A stretch of 64,000 nucleotides of DNA, from the NCBI RefSeq assembly GCF_046630445.1, contig NC_092340.1:22518001-22582000 (forward strand), given 5' to 3'. The notes beneath the pieces were generated by a model. The model was not told where the DNA came from. It searched no databases and saw only the letters and a list, made by a program, of their open reading frames with translations. This DNA is from Rutidosis leptorrhynchoides. Its lineage: Eukaryota; Streptophyta; Magnoliopsida; Asterales; Asteraceae. The translations under genes were made by a program, and so were the position numbers. Shown here one piece after another: positions 48,905 through 60,856 of this stretch (the first letter of the stretch is position 1; each line of letters begins with the position of its first letter).

Positions 48905-49963
48905 TTGAGAGAGAGTTTGATGATGACTATTGCATGATGCTTGGGGTACAAGAGGTTGACACGAATGAAGTGGTGAGTGAAGAAAGGGTTGATGATACTA
49001 TAGACATGGATGAGATCTATCAAAGTGTTGAGTGTGGGGGAAATCCACCCGATCAACGCTTAGATTCCTAGTTGAGTGAAGATGAAAAAGCTGAAATTTT
49101 GTATAACTCCATGAAATGAAAGTATAAAGAGTTCAAGAAAGCTAGGGGTGATCACAAGCTAACCGAGAAGATGTTGTTCGAGTTAAGACCGGAAGAACGT
49201 AATGTACTTCTAGATATTGTTGAGGAAGAAAAGTCTTTTCACTTCTACTTGGAAAGACAATTAAAGAGGAAGAGCGATGAGAGTTCATGCAAGGTTGAAA
49301 CCATTTGTGTTAACACGGTTAAGGAAGCACCCGAATTAGAAAAAGAACCGCATGTGGATGTAGAAGAGATTCGTAAGACACTTGAGAGTATGTGGGGTAA
49401 AGAAAACACGGACAAATTCATGAACAACACCAAAACATCTTTTGTTGATGATGAGGGTTGGAAAATTGAAGTTGAGTACGTTAAGCCTAAACCACAATGT
49501 GAATTCAAGCCTCGTATAAAATATAGAGATCCGGGCGAGTTTTCGGTTATGTGTCAAGTAAAGAAGAAGAAAACTTACTTGGCATTGTTAGACTCGGGTG
49601 CAAGTGTTAATATGATGACGGCCAAAGTTGCTAAATCGTTAGGCATTTCTGGAGTTGGTTCGAACTAATACGAGTATCCGATTTGGAAACCAAACCGTTG
49701 ATGACCCAATTGGGGTTGCGATAGATGTCCTTTTTATTATCCACGGTATCGGTTATAAAGAAGATTTCTTCATTATGGATTGTGAACCGGATAAAAACAC
49801 TCCAATTGTGTTGGGACGTGGATTTCTAGCAACCGCGAGGATGTCACTAGATTTTGATACGGGGACATTGATAATTAAAGATGAAGATAACATGATCACT
49901 CTCCATATGGAAGATGGATTCGGCTCTAGCACCACCGGAGTCGAGGACCCCGACGATTGCTAA
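48880..49963 (+). pseudogene. Linker and third aspartic-protease-like domain
   Basis: An acidic segment with stops at 49069-49071 and 49117-49119 leads into a charged helical stretch (LTEKMLFELRPEERNVLLDI) and then LALLDSGASVNMMTAKVAKS (DSGA at 49591-49602). A frameshift near 49665 follows, then TPIVLGRGFLATARMSLDFD, the C-terminal block. Stop TAA at 49961-49963. It aligns with the other two protease domains and could be a duplicate of either; whether it is catalytic is unknown. Confidence 0.78.
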
Positions 49964-50197
49964 ATAAGGAAGAGGAGTCGAGTGCGCGACTCGAAAATAA
50001 ATACCGCACCCTCTTGTAAAGTTTGTAAGCTTTTATTTTTATTTTTATTTTTCGTGCATACGGGCGGATAAAGGACCACATTTATGAGGGAGTCGGGTTA
50101 AACTTTTGGACTATCTCTATTTTAGAGTATTGAGGACAATGCTTTGCTCTAAGTGTGGGAGGGGGTCAACGAAAAAAATTAATACCGACAGCTATTC

Positions 50198-50360
50198 GGA
50201 AAAAAAAGGGTACCAGCCGCAAATTACGGTGGGCAGCCGCAATTTGCGGTTGGCGTTTTCATGGGTACCACTCAGGTGGAAAACAGGCGTAAGGGGACGG
50301 CTGTTTTAGGCGGCCGGACGCAAAAATACGCCCACCCACCGCAATTTGCGGCTTATAAAA
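50198..50360 (+). promoter_or_regulatory. LTR-like palindromic promoter region before the env-like ORF
   Basis: CAGCCGCAAATTACGG, CAGCCGCAATTTGCGGTTG and CCGCAATTTGCGG lie in about 140 bp, and CTTATAAAA follows at about 50353. The words and the CTCAGGTGGA motif also occur in the Athila LTR U3. A CA-rich leader-like stretch follows (about 50440-50520). An internal promoter for ORF3 is inferred, not shown. Confidence 0.5.
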
Positions 50361-51287
50361 AAAAAATTCAAAACCCACTTCTATTATACCCGCTAGTCGA
50401 CGGCTCCACCCCAAAATCTAAAAAATTTTGATTTTCTTTTCACAATCCACTCAAAATCCATCAAATATTCATAACATAATACCAATCCAACATCAAATCT
50501 TCATCAAAATCAAAAGTTTTTGGGATTAATTGGGTGTTCTTGAAAAAAAAAACCCAATTTCAAGGGTTTTAAAAGTTGGGTTAATTTTGCCACTAATTGA
50601 GTAAATTGTTTCAATCATTCATCATGGTACTTCACTTCCTATGTTCTATTCTCTTTTTCTTTGTTTAATTTTTAATTTTTGATGATAATTATGTTTAGGG
50701 TTTGTGTTAAGTCCGAATTTGTTAGTATGCTTGTGCATATATTATTTAATTTAATTTTGTTTGTCTAATAGGATATTTTAGGGTATGTCTAAGTTCGAAT
50801 TTGTTAGTGTTTTGTTTATTTATTGTTAAGTTTGAATTTGTTTTGCTTAATAGAATGTGTTAGGTTATGTTTACATAATTGCTTCATGATTTAGGGTGAA
50901 CTTGAGAAATTACTTGTTAGTAATTGACTAGGTTTGACTTTTTAAGATTAAATCGATTATGTACTGTGTTTAAGTGAGTTTCGTTTGTGTTTATCGCATA
51001 CCTTGATGATGATAAAGAAAGTTTGTGGCATAAGTGTGATGTCTCTTGAAGCAAGCATGAATAAGTAAATATGTATGGCTTTAGGAGTTTAGAAGTGATG
51101 AATTGGGGTATATTACAAGTTAAAGTGCATGATTTTGTAATTGTTAGTGGAAATAAGATTCGAAGGTAGAAGCTAAGAATGCATATGTTGCTTTGTAACT
51201 TGAACGATTATTATTTAAGCAAATACATGTAGAGTGAATGTTTGTTTGGATACTAATCGTGTGATTAAGTGTTGCTTTTCAGGAATA

Positions 51288-52841
51288 ATGAAACGAGCAC
51301 GAGTAAGTAAAGGTAAAGAAGTAGCCGAGGGCTCAAGTTCTAACTTGGACTTGGCGGATTTTCCAAAGCTCAAAGAGGCACCGTATGAGGCACAAGCTCA
51401 ATTATACTTGCAAAGAAAGACCACGTTGCTCAAAGGGTTGTTATATGAGAGGGATTTAACTCGGGTAGCATGGAGAAGGTATGGTGTCTTTACGGTATTT
51501 CAAAAGTAGGGTTGGGAAGCGGTGCTTAAACCGGTGTTATTCGGATGGGATGATAATCAAATCCCGATCAAGTATAATGTAGGTTATCCAAATCACGTTC
51601 TTAAGTGGATGTCTGCGTTGAAATGGGAAGAATGAGATGATTTCCCGATGACACTTAGGCTAGTGGGGAAAGTGAATAATAAGGAGATTCCACTAACAAT
51701 GGAGACGTTCAACCAATTAGCACACTCGGAATTGCAATATGATGCGGGTATTGATTTGCATGGCCGAACTGAGTATGACTATCCCACAAGGGAATAATTG
51801 TTTGAACCTCCAGCGGATAGGTATGAGGAGATGATTCGGGAATTGTTTCATGTACCATCGGGTACGCTAATTCATAGGTTCACGCTAGAAAATAAGAGGT
51901 TAAAGATAGTGCCCAAGCTTCTCTTAACAGTGATTACAAGTAATATATTTCCTCGAAGAAGCGACTTAATCGAGGTTCGGATGTATGAGCTTCCTTTGTT
52001 ATATGCCATGGTTACCAATTCTGTGGTACCATCCTTGAGGTTATTAATGATGTACTGGATTTGGGAATGTCGAGATTTAGTGAAATCAAGGGCTATTATT
52101 CCATATGCCCGGTTTTTGTCATTTTTCTTGTTTAAAAAGGGAGGAGTTCCAGCGAGCACAATACCCTGCATAGCGAAGATACAATATATGAGGGATAACG
52201 TTGTTGGGTTAACCTTTAATCACCAAGGGCGTGTGTATAAAATCGAGGATCGGGATAATGAGGAGATTCATATTCATGGGCTAGAGGATGACTATGTGTT
52301 AGGACCGGATGAAGAGGAAGCACATTCAATGAGTACGGAGGAGTGTATTAGGGAAGGTGTAGGAAGAGCAAATGATGTAGGTGATGAGGATTACGACCTA
52401 AATGAGGAAGGTATTAGCAGAAGGAGAAACCGGTATGTTACGATTGAGGAAGAAAGTTTGGTTCGAATGGAAGATAATAGTGCTAGAGCCCTTAAGACCG
52501 CCTGGGCTCAACTTTATTTGACCGAGTATTATAGGCAACGAGATTATGTTCGGGATAATCGTAGATGGCAATATTACGATGTCATGAATGGCCGTACGGT
52601 TACCCCTTATTATGAGCCGGTTGATTATATTAACTATGCTTCATCTCTTCCTGAAGAAGCGGAGTATGTTGAACCACCCACACCGTGTATCGACCCACCG
52701 TTGTTTTTCCAACAACCGGAACCACTTCCCGACCATATGGAGCGTGCTAGAGAGGAAGGAAGGAAGAATGTGTTTGACATGTTGGCATTGTCCAAGAGCA
52801 TCTTTGAGAGTGTGTTCGGGCCCGATCATAGGATGGGATGA
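51288..52841 (+). pseudogene. Env-like / ATHILA ORF-1-like protein
   Basis: One frame of about 517 codons begins ATG at 51288 and ends TGA at 52839-52841, with three internal stops (51507, 51633, 51795). The N-terminus is basic (KRARVSKGK). The middle has YPNHVLKWMSALKWEE and PLTMETFNQLAHSELQYD, like plant Athila ORFs in the env position. The C-terminal half is acidic, then tyrosine- and proline-rich. I see no clear signal peptide or membrane segment, so an envelope role is not supported. TGCTTTTCAG just upstream (51273-51282) is a good splice-acceptor sequence. Confidence 0.72.
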
Positions 52842-53532
52842 GCCTCACTGATTAAATTCAGGTCCGGTGCTCCGTTTGTAATAAAAACCGTATGTACTAT
52901 TTTCTTTTCTTTTCTCTTCTTTTATTTATTTCTTTTTATTTTATTTAGTAGGTAAATGAACTTTGTGGGTATGTTCACTACAAGCCCTCACGAGACAAAA
53001 CTCGTCCACCCGAGGGAATCGGGTGGTTTAAAGCGGATCCCTCCGAAAGTGGGCTAGTTAGATTTTACGTTTTTCTTTTGTTTTTCTTTTCTAAGTTGTA
53101 ATGGAAGGATAAATGTAATCGAATGGAATGCGTGATGATGAATCAAAATGATGTACGATGGTTACTATTGGATGGTGAACTTGCGAGTATCTCGGTAATG
53201 CGTTAAATTTTTTCCTTTTTCTTTTCACATAAGTATTGTAATATTCTAAACATGCGTACGAGGGCAAGCATGATTCAAGTGTGGGGGAGAGGGGAAAATT
53301 AAAATTTTCTTTTTGGGATACATTACTTTGGTTTGAAGCTTAAAGTGAGTAAAACATTATGATTATTAAAAGTGAACAAAATTTTTATCATAATTTTATA
53401 ACAAACCAAGTGTGATTCTTGTGAAAAAGAGTTGAAAGAATAAGTGAAGTGGCATGGTATTAATGGGTATTAAGAAAAAGTTGGTTGTAAACACCTAAAT
53501 TAAACAAGATTTTTCAAAAGTGGTACAGTTAA

Positions 53533-53643
53533 GAAGTAAAGTCTTCTTAGTTGTGTTTATCAAGGTGTTTTTCAAATAAAGAAGTAAAGTCTTCTTAGTT
53601 GTGTTTATCAAGGTGTTTTTCAAATAAGGAAGTAAAGTCTTCC
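53533..53643 (+). repeat. 48-bp tandem repeat in the Athila 3' region
   Basis: Copies start at 53533 and 53581, with a 15-bp partial at 53629. Each contains GAAGTAAAGTCTTCTTAG. A second pair (CAGCCAGTATAGGGGCTGG at about 53850 and 53945) lies further on. The whole 52842-54587 stretch is otherwise non-coding. Confidence 0.88.
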
Positions 53644-54587
53644 AATTTATGTTTCAAAAGCACTTTTAGTGCAACTTATTACCCATGAATTGACGGAATT
53701 GAAAAGTACAAAATGTCATTTCCTGTTCATTCACATCTTGTTTCGATACCGGCAACAAATGCTAGTGCTTGAACTTGTTCTGTGTCGCTATCCAAAAACC
53801 AGGATTAACTGTTGATGACACTAGCTATACCCGCAGTTAGCTGCAAAACAGCCAGTATAGGGGCTGGATAAATATTCCTACACGAGAGCCATGCTTGGGG
53901 CTAAAACCACAAAACGAGAGCTCGATGGAGCCAAATCCATAAAACAGCCAGTATAGGGGCTGGATAAATATTCCTACACGCGAGCCTTGTTGGGGCGTAT
54001 AATTCCGCTAAAAATAGAGTTAGATGGGGCTAAAACCACAAAAACTATTTCTCATTATAAGTCACGTGGGACTTAAATTCCACGACCCTTCGTCGATTGT
54101 CCACCCTGCTCCGAGAGTCACCGGGGGAGTTGTTGGGGCATGAGATGAGTGTCGTGATCCTAAAACACCGGGAGAACCAAAAAGGGTGTCTTCGGACACT
54201 CTGGCCCACCAACTTTCAAAACTAAGATGGAATTAACGGTAACGCTTCTAGCCTAACAACTAGAGCGTAGTATGTAACTTGTACCATGGTTCTCTTATCT
54301 AGTTCATATAGCGGATGGCTCTCACTTGACTTATGTTTTATTTGAAGATAACCAAGATTGAAGTTTTGTTACATTTTTGAAGTATGTGCTTGAGACGAGA
54401 TGTTCATATAATCGGAAAGTTAAAGTTGGTTAAGTGAGAGCCATGTCGGAAGAATTTATGTTTCACATTGAGTTCAAGACGTTGCGGTTTTATACAGTCC
54501 TTCGAAGATTTATCAGTTGTTAAAAGCTCAATTAAAGGTTCGAGTCGAAGATTTGAGTTTGAGATTGTTTGAGGACAAACAATGATA

Positions 54588-54600
54588 AGTGTGGGGGAGT
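54588..54600 (+). promoter_or_regulatory. Polypurine tract of the Athila-type element
   Basis: AGTGTGGGGGAGT directly before the 3' LTR start, the plus-strand priming site. Confidence 0.8.
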
Positions 54601-55783
54601 TGATCGGTTCATAAATACCGATCATATTTGATATTAAGAGATGGATTTTACGCGTGCATTTGAAGTTTAAAAAGTTATTTTATAAGGTTTTCATGATGGG
54701 CAACAAGTCAAGACGAAACGCGAAAACGGGAGTTAAAACAAGAAAAAGATGCGAAAAATGGAACCCAGCCGCAAATTGCGGCTGGTGGGCGCATGTACGC
54801 GCCTGGCCTGGGTCACAAATCTTCTCAGGTGGATTTTGGGCATAAGGAGGCGCCTGGAATTAGCGCCCGGGCGTAATTTGCGCCCGGTGAGCATAATTTG
54901 TGGCTGGAGCTATATTTGAATAGAATTTGAGGCCGAATTTGAGGGATTTCATGCTTGGGGGTTACCCTACTTCACCCCTATATAAGGTAAACCCTAGGCT
55001 ACGAATTAAACATCTTTTCTATCAGTTTTAAGAGCATTAAACACACAAAAACACACCATCAATAATCATCAAATAAAGATTCAAGCTAGGTTTTAAGGAG
55101 TGTTCATCATGCAACTTCAAGAAGCAACCATGAGCATCATCACCAGCATGCTTGGCTAGTTTCTTTTACTTTATTCCTTCCATGAACAATTGATACATGT
55201 GTTCTTTTCATTCAAGTTTATGTGGTTTGTAATGTTATAATACTTATGTCTTTTGAATTGTGATATTATAAACAAATTGTTTATTGATCAATGCAAGTAT
55301 TATTGATTGTGATTATTGCAAGTTGAATTATAGTGATTTAACATTGTGTTCTTGATCCAACTTAGTGTTAATTAGATTAAAGATAAAGACATAGTGTCTA
55401 GGTTGCATAATTCAATCTCAAGATAGTTAGAATTGATAAGCCTAGGAAATCTTGTTTATGAGATTTGATCAATACTTGATAAGCATAATACTTGTTTGAA
55501 TGAATGCATGTTAGATTGGGATTGTGAAGTGATAAAGGATTTTAATCAATTGATTACAACCTTTTTCATTTAGCTCATTATTTATGCTCTTAAATATTCA
55601 AAGTTTACATTTGCTTAGTAATTGTTAATCTAGTCTTTACTTTAGTTAATTTTAGTTAATCATAAACAAATCAATTTTGAAATTGCTTGCTAATTAACCA
55701 TAACTTCCCGTAGAACGAATCCTGCTTACCCTATCTAAAGTAGAGTAATTAGGCTATTTTGACCGGCCCTTCGACACCGATCA
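54601..55783 (+). repeat. 3' LTR of the Athila-type element
   Basis: 1183 bp, TGATCGG to CACCGATCA, matching 36888-38071 with scattered differences. The CAGCCGCAAATTGCGGCTG palindrome is at 54766-54784. Confidence 0.92.
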
Positions 55784-56040
55784 ATATCCCATCTATATAA
55801 ATAATTAAAACTTGTGTAAATTGTACCGTATTTCGTATTAAAAATAATAGTATATTTCGTACACCTCCGCTCGCACATCAGGTATCTTCACCTGCCCTCA
55901 ACCACTTCCAACGGTGGGCGGCACCCTTCCTATGACCAAGCCAACTCGCCCTGAAATATTTCATCAAATAACATTTTCATGTACGAGATTTAGGGAGATA
56001 AATGGATAACTCCAACGGCTATATAGCCGTTGGTGGCAAC

Positions 56041-56432
56041 CAGTGACAAAGCTTGAAGATAACTCTTGGAGGGGCGAATTTATATTGTGTAAAATTTTAT
56101 TTTACATTGTTCAATTATGTGTAATATTTACGAATAACAGTATTGAATGACATTATCGTATATCGTTAGATAGTTTGAAAATTAATAGTAATGTAATATC
56201 AATTTGCAAGTATTCTTAAAAGTTCACTCGTATGTTACCATACTACTGTACTACTCATATTTAAAAGAGCAAGTTAGTAGTAGTAAAGTAAAAATAAAAG
56301 AGAGGAGCACAGTTTTGAACCTCTACCGCTATCAAGGCTTAATTTTTCCAACAATCACATAAACCACATAACCACACCACAACATTGTTACTAAATTCTA
56401 TAAGTCTAAATATAAGTGAGACTTTTGGGGTT

Positions 56433-56463
<31 letters not shown>

Positions 56464-56499
56464 GCTAAAGCCCACCACTGCCCTTTAAAAGCTTCGCCA
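56041..56499. mobile_element. MITE, Mutator-like, with a long G tract
   Basis: Flanked by TTGGTGGCAAC at 56030-56040 and 56500-56510 (11-bp direct repeat, of which 9 bp could be the TSD). The ends are imperfectly inverted around an AAGCTT core (GTGACAAAGCTT versus ATGGCGAAGCTT). It holds an uninterrupted run of 30 G at 56435-56464. Nothing is encoded. Confidence 0.65.
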
Positions 56500-56729
56500 T
56501 TGGTGGCAACATATACCTTTTTTTTCTTATTCTCAACCCATTTTTTATATGATATATATATATACTAACTTAAATCAAAACACTCACAATACTTCTTTCA
56601 ATACTCGTAACAATTTAAACACTCTCCATGCTCATTTACTTAAACATGCCTAAAAAAACATCGTAAAAAAAATCAAAACAAAGTAACGGATCAAATCGAC
56701 ACCCAATGGAGTAACGATTTTTTTTTTCA

Positions 56730-58420
56730 ATCGCTATTTGAAACCCAAATGTAAAACTCACCTTCTGGGTCATCTTCGAACCCGAAGCAAGATATGGGAT
56801 TTGCGACATACGCATCACAATCACCCAATTTACTCCTCCTCAACAATATTCCAATTAACCTCAACAATACGTTAATCAACCGTTTCAAAAACAATTTATT
56901 CATCCTCAACAACAATACACTCACTTCCCACTATAAAAAATACGACAACCTATTTTTAAACAAACACCAAATCGGATTCCCAAACAAATTCCAACCGACT
57001 AGGGGTGTTCATCGGTTTGGTTTTCGGTGTATTCGGTGCATCGGTTCGGTGTATTCGGTTTTGAATTTTTTTTGGGCAAAACAGAAAATCGAATTCAAAA
57101 TGAAAATCGAACCGAAACCGAATTTAAATTCGGATTCGGTTCGGTTTCGATTAAAACCAAAAATCATGAAAAAAATTCAAAATCATGGTAGTTTGATTGT
57201 GGCGTTACTAAAGTATTAGTTATTTACAACCTAAAACAATGACGTATTATTAAATTATCAAGAATTCGATGATCTATTAATATTTACAGCTTAATTGTGT
57301 CGTTTACTGCTTCCGGTATTAGGAAGATGAACATAACAATTTGAATAACATAAATATAATGTAGGCCACCTAACCGTCATATGAGTGAGAACTTATTTAA
57401 ATGATTGAACCGAAAACTGAATTCAAATTCGGTTTCGGTTTTACTCGATTCGAAAACCGTTTTTTATATTCGGTTTCGATTTTTTTGGTTTGGTTCCGGT
57501 TTGGTTTTTGGGTTAAATGGTTTCAAACCAAATACTGACCACCCCTACAATAAGAAGTTGAGGTCGTTCAAAAAACTTAACCAGAAGAGGAAAGTCGACT
57601 TTTAGCTACAATATGGATGCAAGTTTCGAAAACTACCGGAACCGGTCAGACAAAAGAATCATTTTGGGGTACTATCCGACAAACATACAATTCACTAGTT
57701 CAAGAAAAACTTTGAGCCGATCAAATAACGGGAAAATGAAGCAAAATGTCGAAAGATGTCAAGATTTTTATCGTACAGTACACAAAGGTTGAAACATATT
57801 GGCAAAGTGGGCGTAAAAACGCAAATATCATGTCAAGTGCGCGACACGCATTTAAGGAGCAAACGGGTCGTAATTTTATGTACGAGGAAGTGTTGAAAGT
57901 TCTTAAAGATTGTCCTAAATTTTTAATATTCGAGGGTGTCGTGAACAAAGAAAGGAGCCGTTCGAGGTGCCCCCCGCCAGTTTCGAGTGGACCGGGTGAA
58001 ATCGCTAACTAAGGTCAAAGTGCGGATCCGCGTCAATTTTAGAGTTTATTTCGAGAAGAACCTCTTCGTCGTCCACCGGGTCGTGCAAGAGTCAAAGGAG
58101 TTCGGGGTCATTCGATGCAGCCTCGCGTTTGTCGTCCGAGGAAGCCCGTCATTCATTGATCGAAACCGCTAATGCTACAAAGTGGGCTATGAAAAAGATA
58201 TTCGACGCGACCGAGACCCGTGTAATGTTGGATAATTTAACGTTTCTCACCCAATCATGTGCACCCGACTTGACTCCGGAAGAACGTGAATTGGTATTGA
58301 AAGCGCGATCAAAATCCAAAGAAAATACCAAAACGTGTTTAACTTGTCGGACGAAGAATAATTTTAATTATTTAGTTAATGTACTCTTATTTTTACTCAT
58401 GTCTTTTTTTTACATGTAAC
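56730..58420 (+). pseudogene. PIF/Harbinger ORF1 (Myb/SANT-like, NAM-associated) remnant
   Basis: Harbinger ORF1 is a DNA-binding partner of the transposase. Before the hAT MITE there is a proline/glutamine-rich N-terminal region (FTPPQQYS, VNQPFQKQF). After it come pieces in order: KESFWGTIRQTYNSLVQEKL, KMSKDVKIF, YWQSGRKNANIMSSARHAF and MYEEVLKVLKDCPKF. A C-terminal part runs from 58129 (LTEERELVL-like helix). Frameshifts and stops are frequent, and ORF2 transposase is absent. Domain assignment is by recognition of the family pattern. Confidence 0.72.
57000..57547. mobile_element. MITE, hAT-like, inside Harbinger ORF1
   Basis: The ends TAGGGGTG (57000) and CACCCCTA (57547) are inverted, as in many plant hAT MITEs. 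The interior is rich in ATTCGGTTTCGG words on both strands. No clean 8-bp target duplication was found, so the class is likely rather than certain. Confidence 0.7.
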
Positions 58421-58498
58421 CGTATCTTTGTTATTTAATAAATGTGTTGTTTAAAAAAAATATTGCATGTACAATTATTAATATTTATTATTTCTTAG

Positions 58499-58541
58499 CT
58501 GCTGCCGCCGCCGCCGCCGCCCTACTGCTGCTGCTGCTGCT
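58499..58541. repeat. (GCC)n and (TGC)n microsatellite
   Basis: GCCGCC repeats followed by CTG repeats near the right end of the Harbinger element. Confidence 0.9.
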
Positions 58542-58694
58542 TAAAAATAATAAAAATGTGGAAATGTATGTCATGATTGACAATGGTGTGTTATAGGAAT
58601 GTCAGGGGAGAAAGTGGTTAGGAAATGGAGAGAGAAAGTTAATGTGACGCTGATGTGGCAGTGAAGAATGACGTTATGGTTGAGAATGGTCTTA

Positions 58695-59044
58695 GACTAT
58701 TTGTAGTGGTTGGGGGCGTGAGTTGTTTTTTGTACCTTTTTGATGACTAGGACGTGTGGGTTGATTTTGTGGAGTAGTGGTGGTGTGGGTTGTGGGTGTG
58801 GGTTAGGAGTATTGTGATGATATGTTAAAATATAATTGTATATGCATTAAAAATGGGATAAAATAATATTTTAAAAAAAATTGGAATCAATCAACTACCT
58901 CCACCCGTATAACATTGCCATTGCTATATTCGTTGCTTGGCAACGTGCATATCCAAAAAAGCCTCAACCCACACATGGATACAGCCTATGGAGGCGTTGG
59001 TTGAGTGCCATGTAGGACGACCACGCCGTCAAACTACACCAGTC
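58695..59044. mobile_element. MITE, PIF/Harbinger-like, 350 bp
   Basis: TTA flanks it (58692-58694 and 59045-59047). The ends GACTATTTGTAGTGG and, from the right on minus, GACTGGTGTAGTTTG are loosely inverted. It shares its left TTA with the right end of the large Harbinger element. Confidence 0.6.
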
Positions 59045-60165
59045 TTATGAAATGAAAAACCAAAATCGAATCCTCATCACAAAGATTGAACTCTACTAAT
59101 AACTATTGTATTATATTGGGTTTAAGACCAACACTTAAAAACTAAACATCTTTAACTAAGACTAAACTTTCTAACTGCAATGTCAATATCACATGATTAT
59201 CATAAAGACTACAGGACTAAACTAATTATTACCTCGTATTATTTTAAGGGTCAATCATATTATTATTGCTCGCCGAAACACATGATGACTCACATATGGA
59301 AATAGATTTTCCATGTATTTAAAGTGTATTACTAGTAAGAAAATTGACAAGCCACACGATTAGATACAATAAGGATATTACAAGAGTAATTATGTCTTGA
59401 AGTCGAAAATAAAACAGTTAGTCAATGCTTGTTTTGTTTGTGTGCGATCCCTCAAGATGTTTGGGATTTGTAAGTCATTCGTGTCATTCAGTTATACTCC
59501 TCCTCGATTGATTTTTGATTCATTCATAACTCTTCAGTTGAATCTCATTTAAGACCACCAAACTACTCCATCTAGCTTTACCGAATGCCACTTGATTTGT
59601 ACTTTTTCAAATTAAGTACTCACGTATCCACGATCGCTTGCCTTTTTTGTGTGTGTGTGTGTGTGTGTGTGTTTGCCTGATTTAAAGCTTCTACCATTTC
59701 CATGGAAGAGTTCGTTGATGCTAAGGTTAAAGAAATTCTTAAAATCTCACCATATGACAACCAGGTTCCGAAGACTAACTAATATTGAACTCTATTTATT
59801 GTAACAGTGAGACTAACATATATTGAACTTATATACTGAACTTGCATAGAAACACACAAATACATAACGTGCGCGCGCGCGCGCGCACACACACACATAC
59901 ACACACACCGTTTTATATAAAACGATTCTGTCTAAAACTGAACTCGAGACTAGACACTGCCTATGATAAGCATTCAAACTATTAATGAATAACGTACTCG
60001 CATACAATAAGTCTATCGTCAATGAAATACTTTAATTTCAAGTTCTCAACTATAATTACTATATTATCTGATAGACAAAAATGGTGAATAGTAAATAGGG
60101 GCATATTCGTCATTTTACCTTCTTTATTAATTCTAATTAAATTTTACTACACTAACAAATACTCT

Positions 60166-60297
60166 CACACTTTTTTCAAATATTCAAATCGACCCCCCAA
60201 ACAGGGGGTAAAGTGTCATATAATCATTTTCCACACTTTTTTCAAATATTCAAATCGACCCCCCAAATAGGGGGGTAAAGTGTCATATAACCCTTTT
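60166..60297 (+). repeat. 66-bp tandem duplication
   Basis: Two copies (60166-60231 and 60232-60297) containing TTCAAATATTCAAATCGACC and GGGGTAAAGTGTCATATAA, with few changes. Confidence 0.88.
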
Positions 60298-60813
60298 CAT
60301 AAAAATCTTAAATAAACTCCACCCAAATATTCAACGGGTCATATCTTCTCGCTCGCAACGATTTAAATTTTTCCGACACCATCGTTAAACTCGAAATAAC
60401 TTTAGGAACACAATGTCACTAATTATACGCAAAACGGACGCTTTTTAAAAAAACGCTAAAAAATTGGGGTACTTTTCATACACGTTGATTTTGCGTTAAA
60501 TTTTTAAAAGTCTATAATTACATAGCTAAACACGGAGATGGACATATAGTGTTAATTTAAAATAAATTCTAAATCTTTCACGGGTTATATCTTTTAGTTC
60601 GACTCGAGTTGCGCTTCAACGACATCATTCTTTAGCCACGAAATAATTTTACAAACTAAACGCAATAAAATACATTAAAAATCGAACCCCTAGCGCGAAA
60701 CGAGAGTTCAACAACTAGTTCCAACTGGTATCAAAAAGTATTCAAACGTTGGACTTATATAATGATAGGACCGATTACAACCCAACAAGCGTCAACCATA
60801 TAACACTCATGAG

Positions 60814-60856
60814 CTTATATATTAGTCTTGACATTTATCCTCAACCAATGTGAGAT
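60814..60856 (-). promoter_or_regulatory. USE-like plus TATA motif
   Basis: On the minus strand ATCTCACATTG (60846-60856; two changes from RTCCCACATCG) is followed 24 nt later by TATATAAG (60814-60821). No recognisable snRNA follows. It may be a degraded TRIM-like LTR or chance. Confidence 0.3.

Larger units (their letters stand above)
36888..55783 (+). mobile_element. Athila-type Ty3 element with extra protease-like domains and env-like ORF
   Basis: LTRs are 36888-38071 (1184 bp) and 54601-55783 (1183 bp), a few percent diverged, flanked by ATATA and ATATC (imperfect TSD). PBS TGGCGCCGCTGCCGGGGA is at 38077-38094, the Athila type. Internal order: gag, protease, RT, RNase H, integrase, protease-like 2, protease-like 3, env-like ORF, purine tract. 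Two solo LTRs (43615-45554 and 46015-48343) interrupt it, leaving about 14.6 kb of native sequence. All ORFs carry stops or frameshifts. Confidence 0.9.

Noticed and set aside
59702..59782. First exon of a host gene
   Set aside because: There is only one short ATG frame ending in a stop, with a weak donor and no downstream exon recognised.
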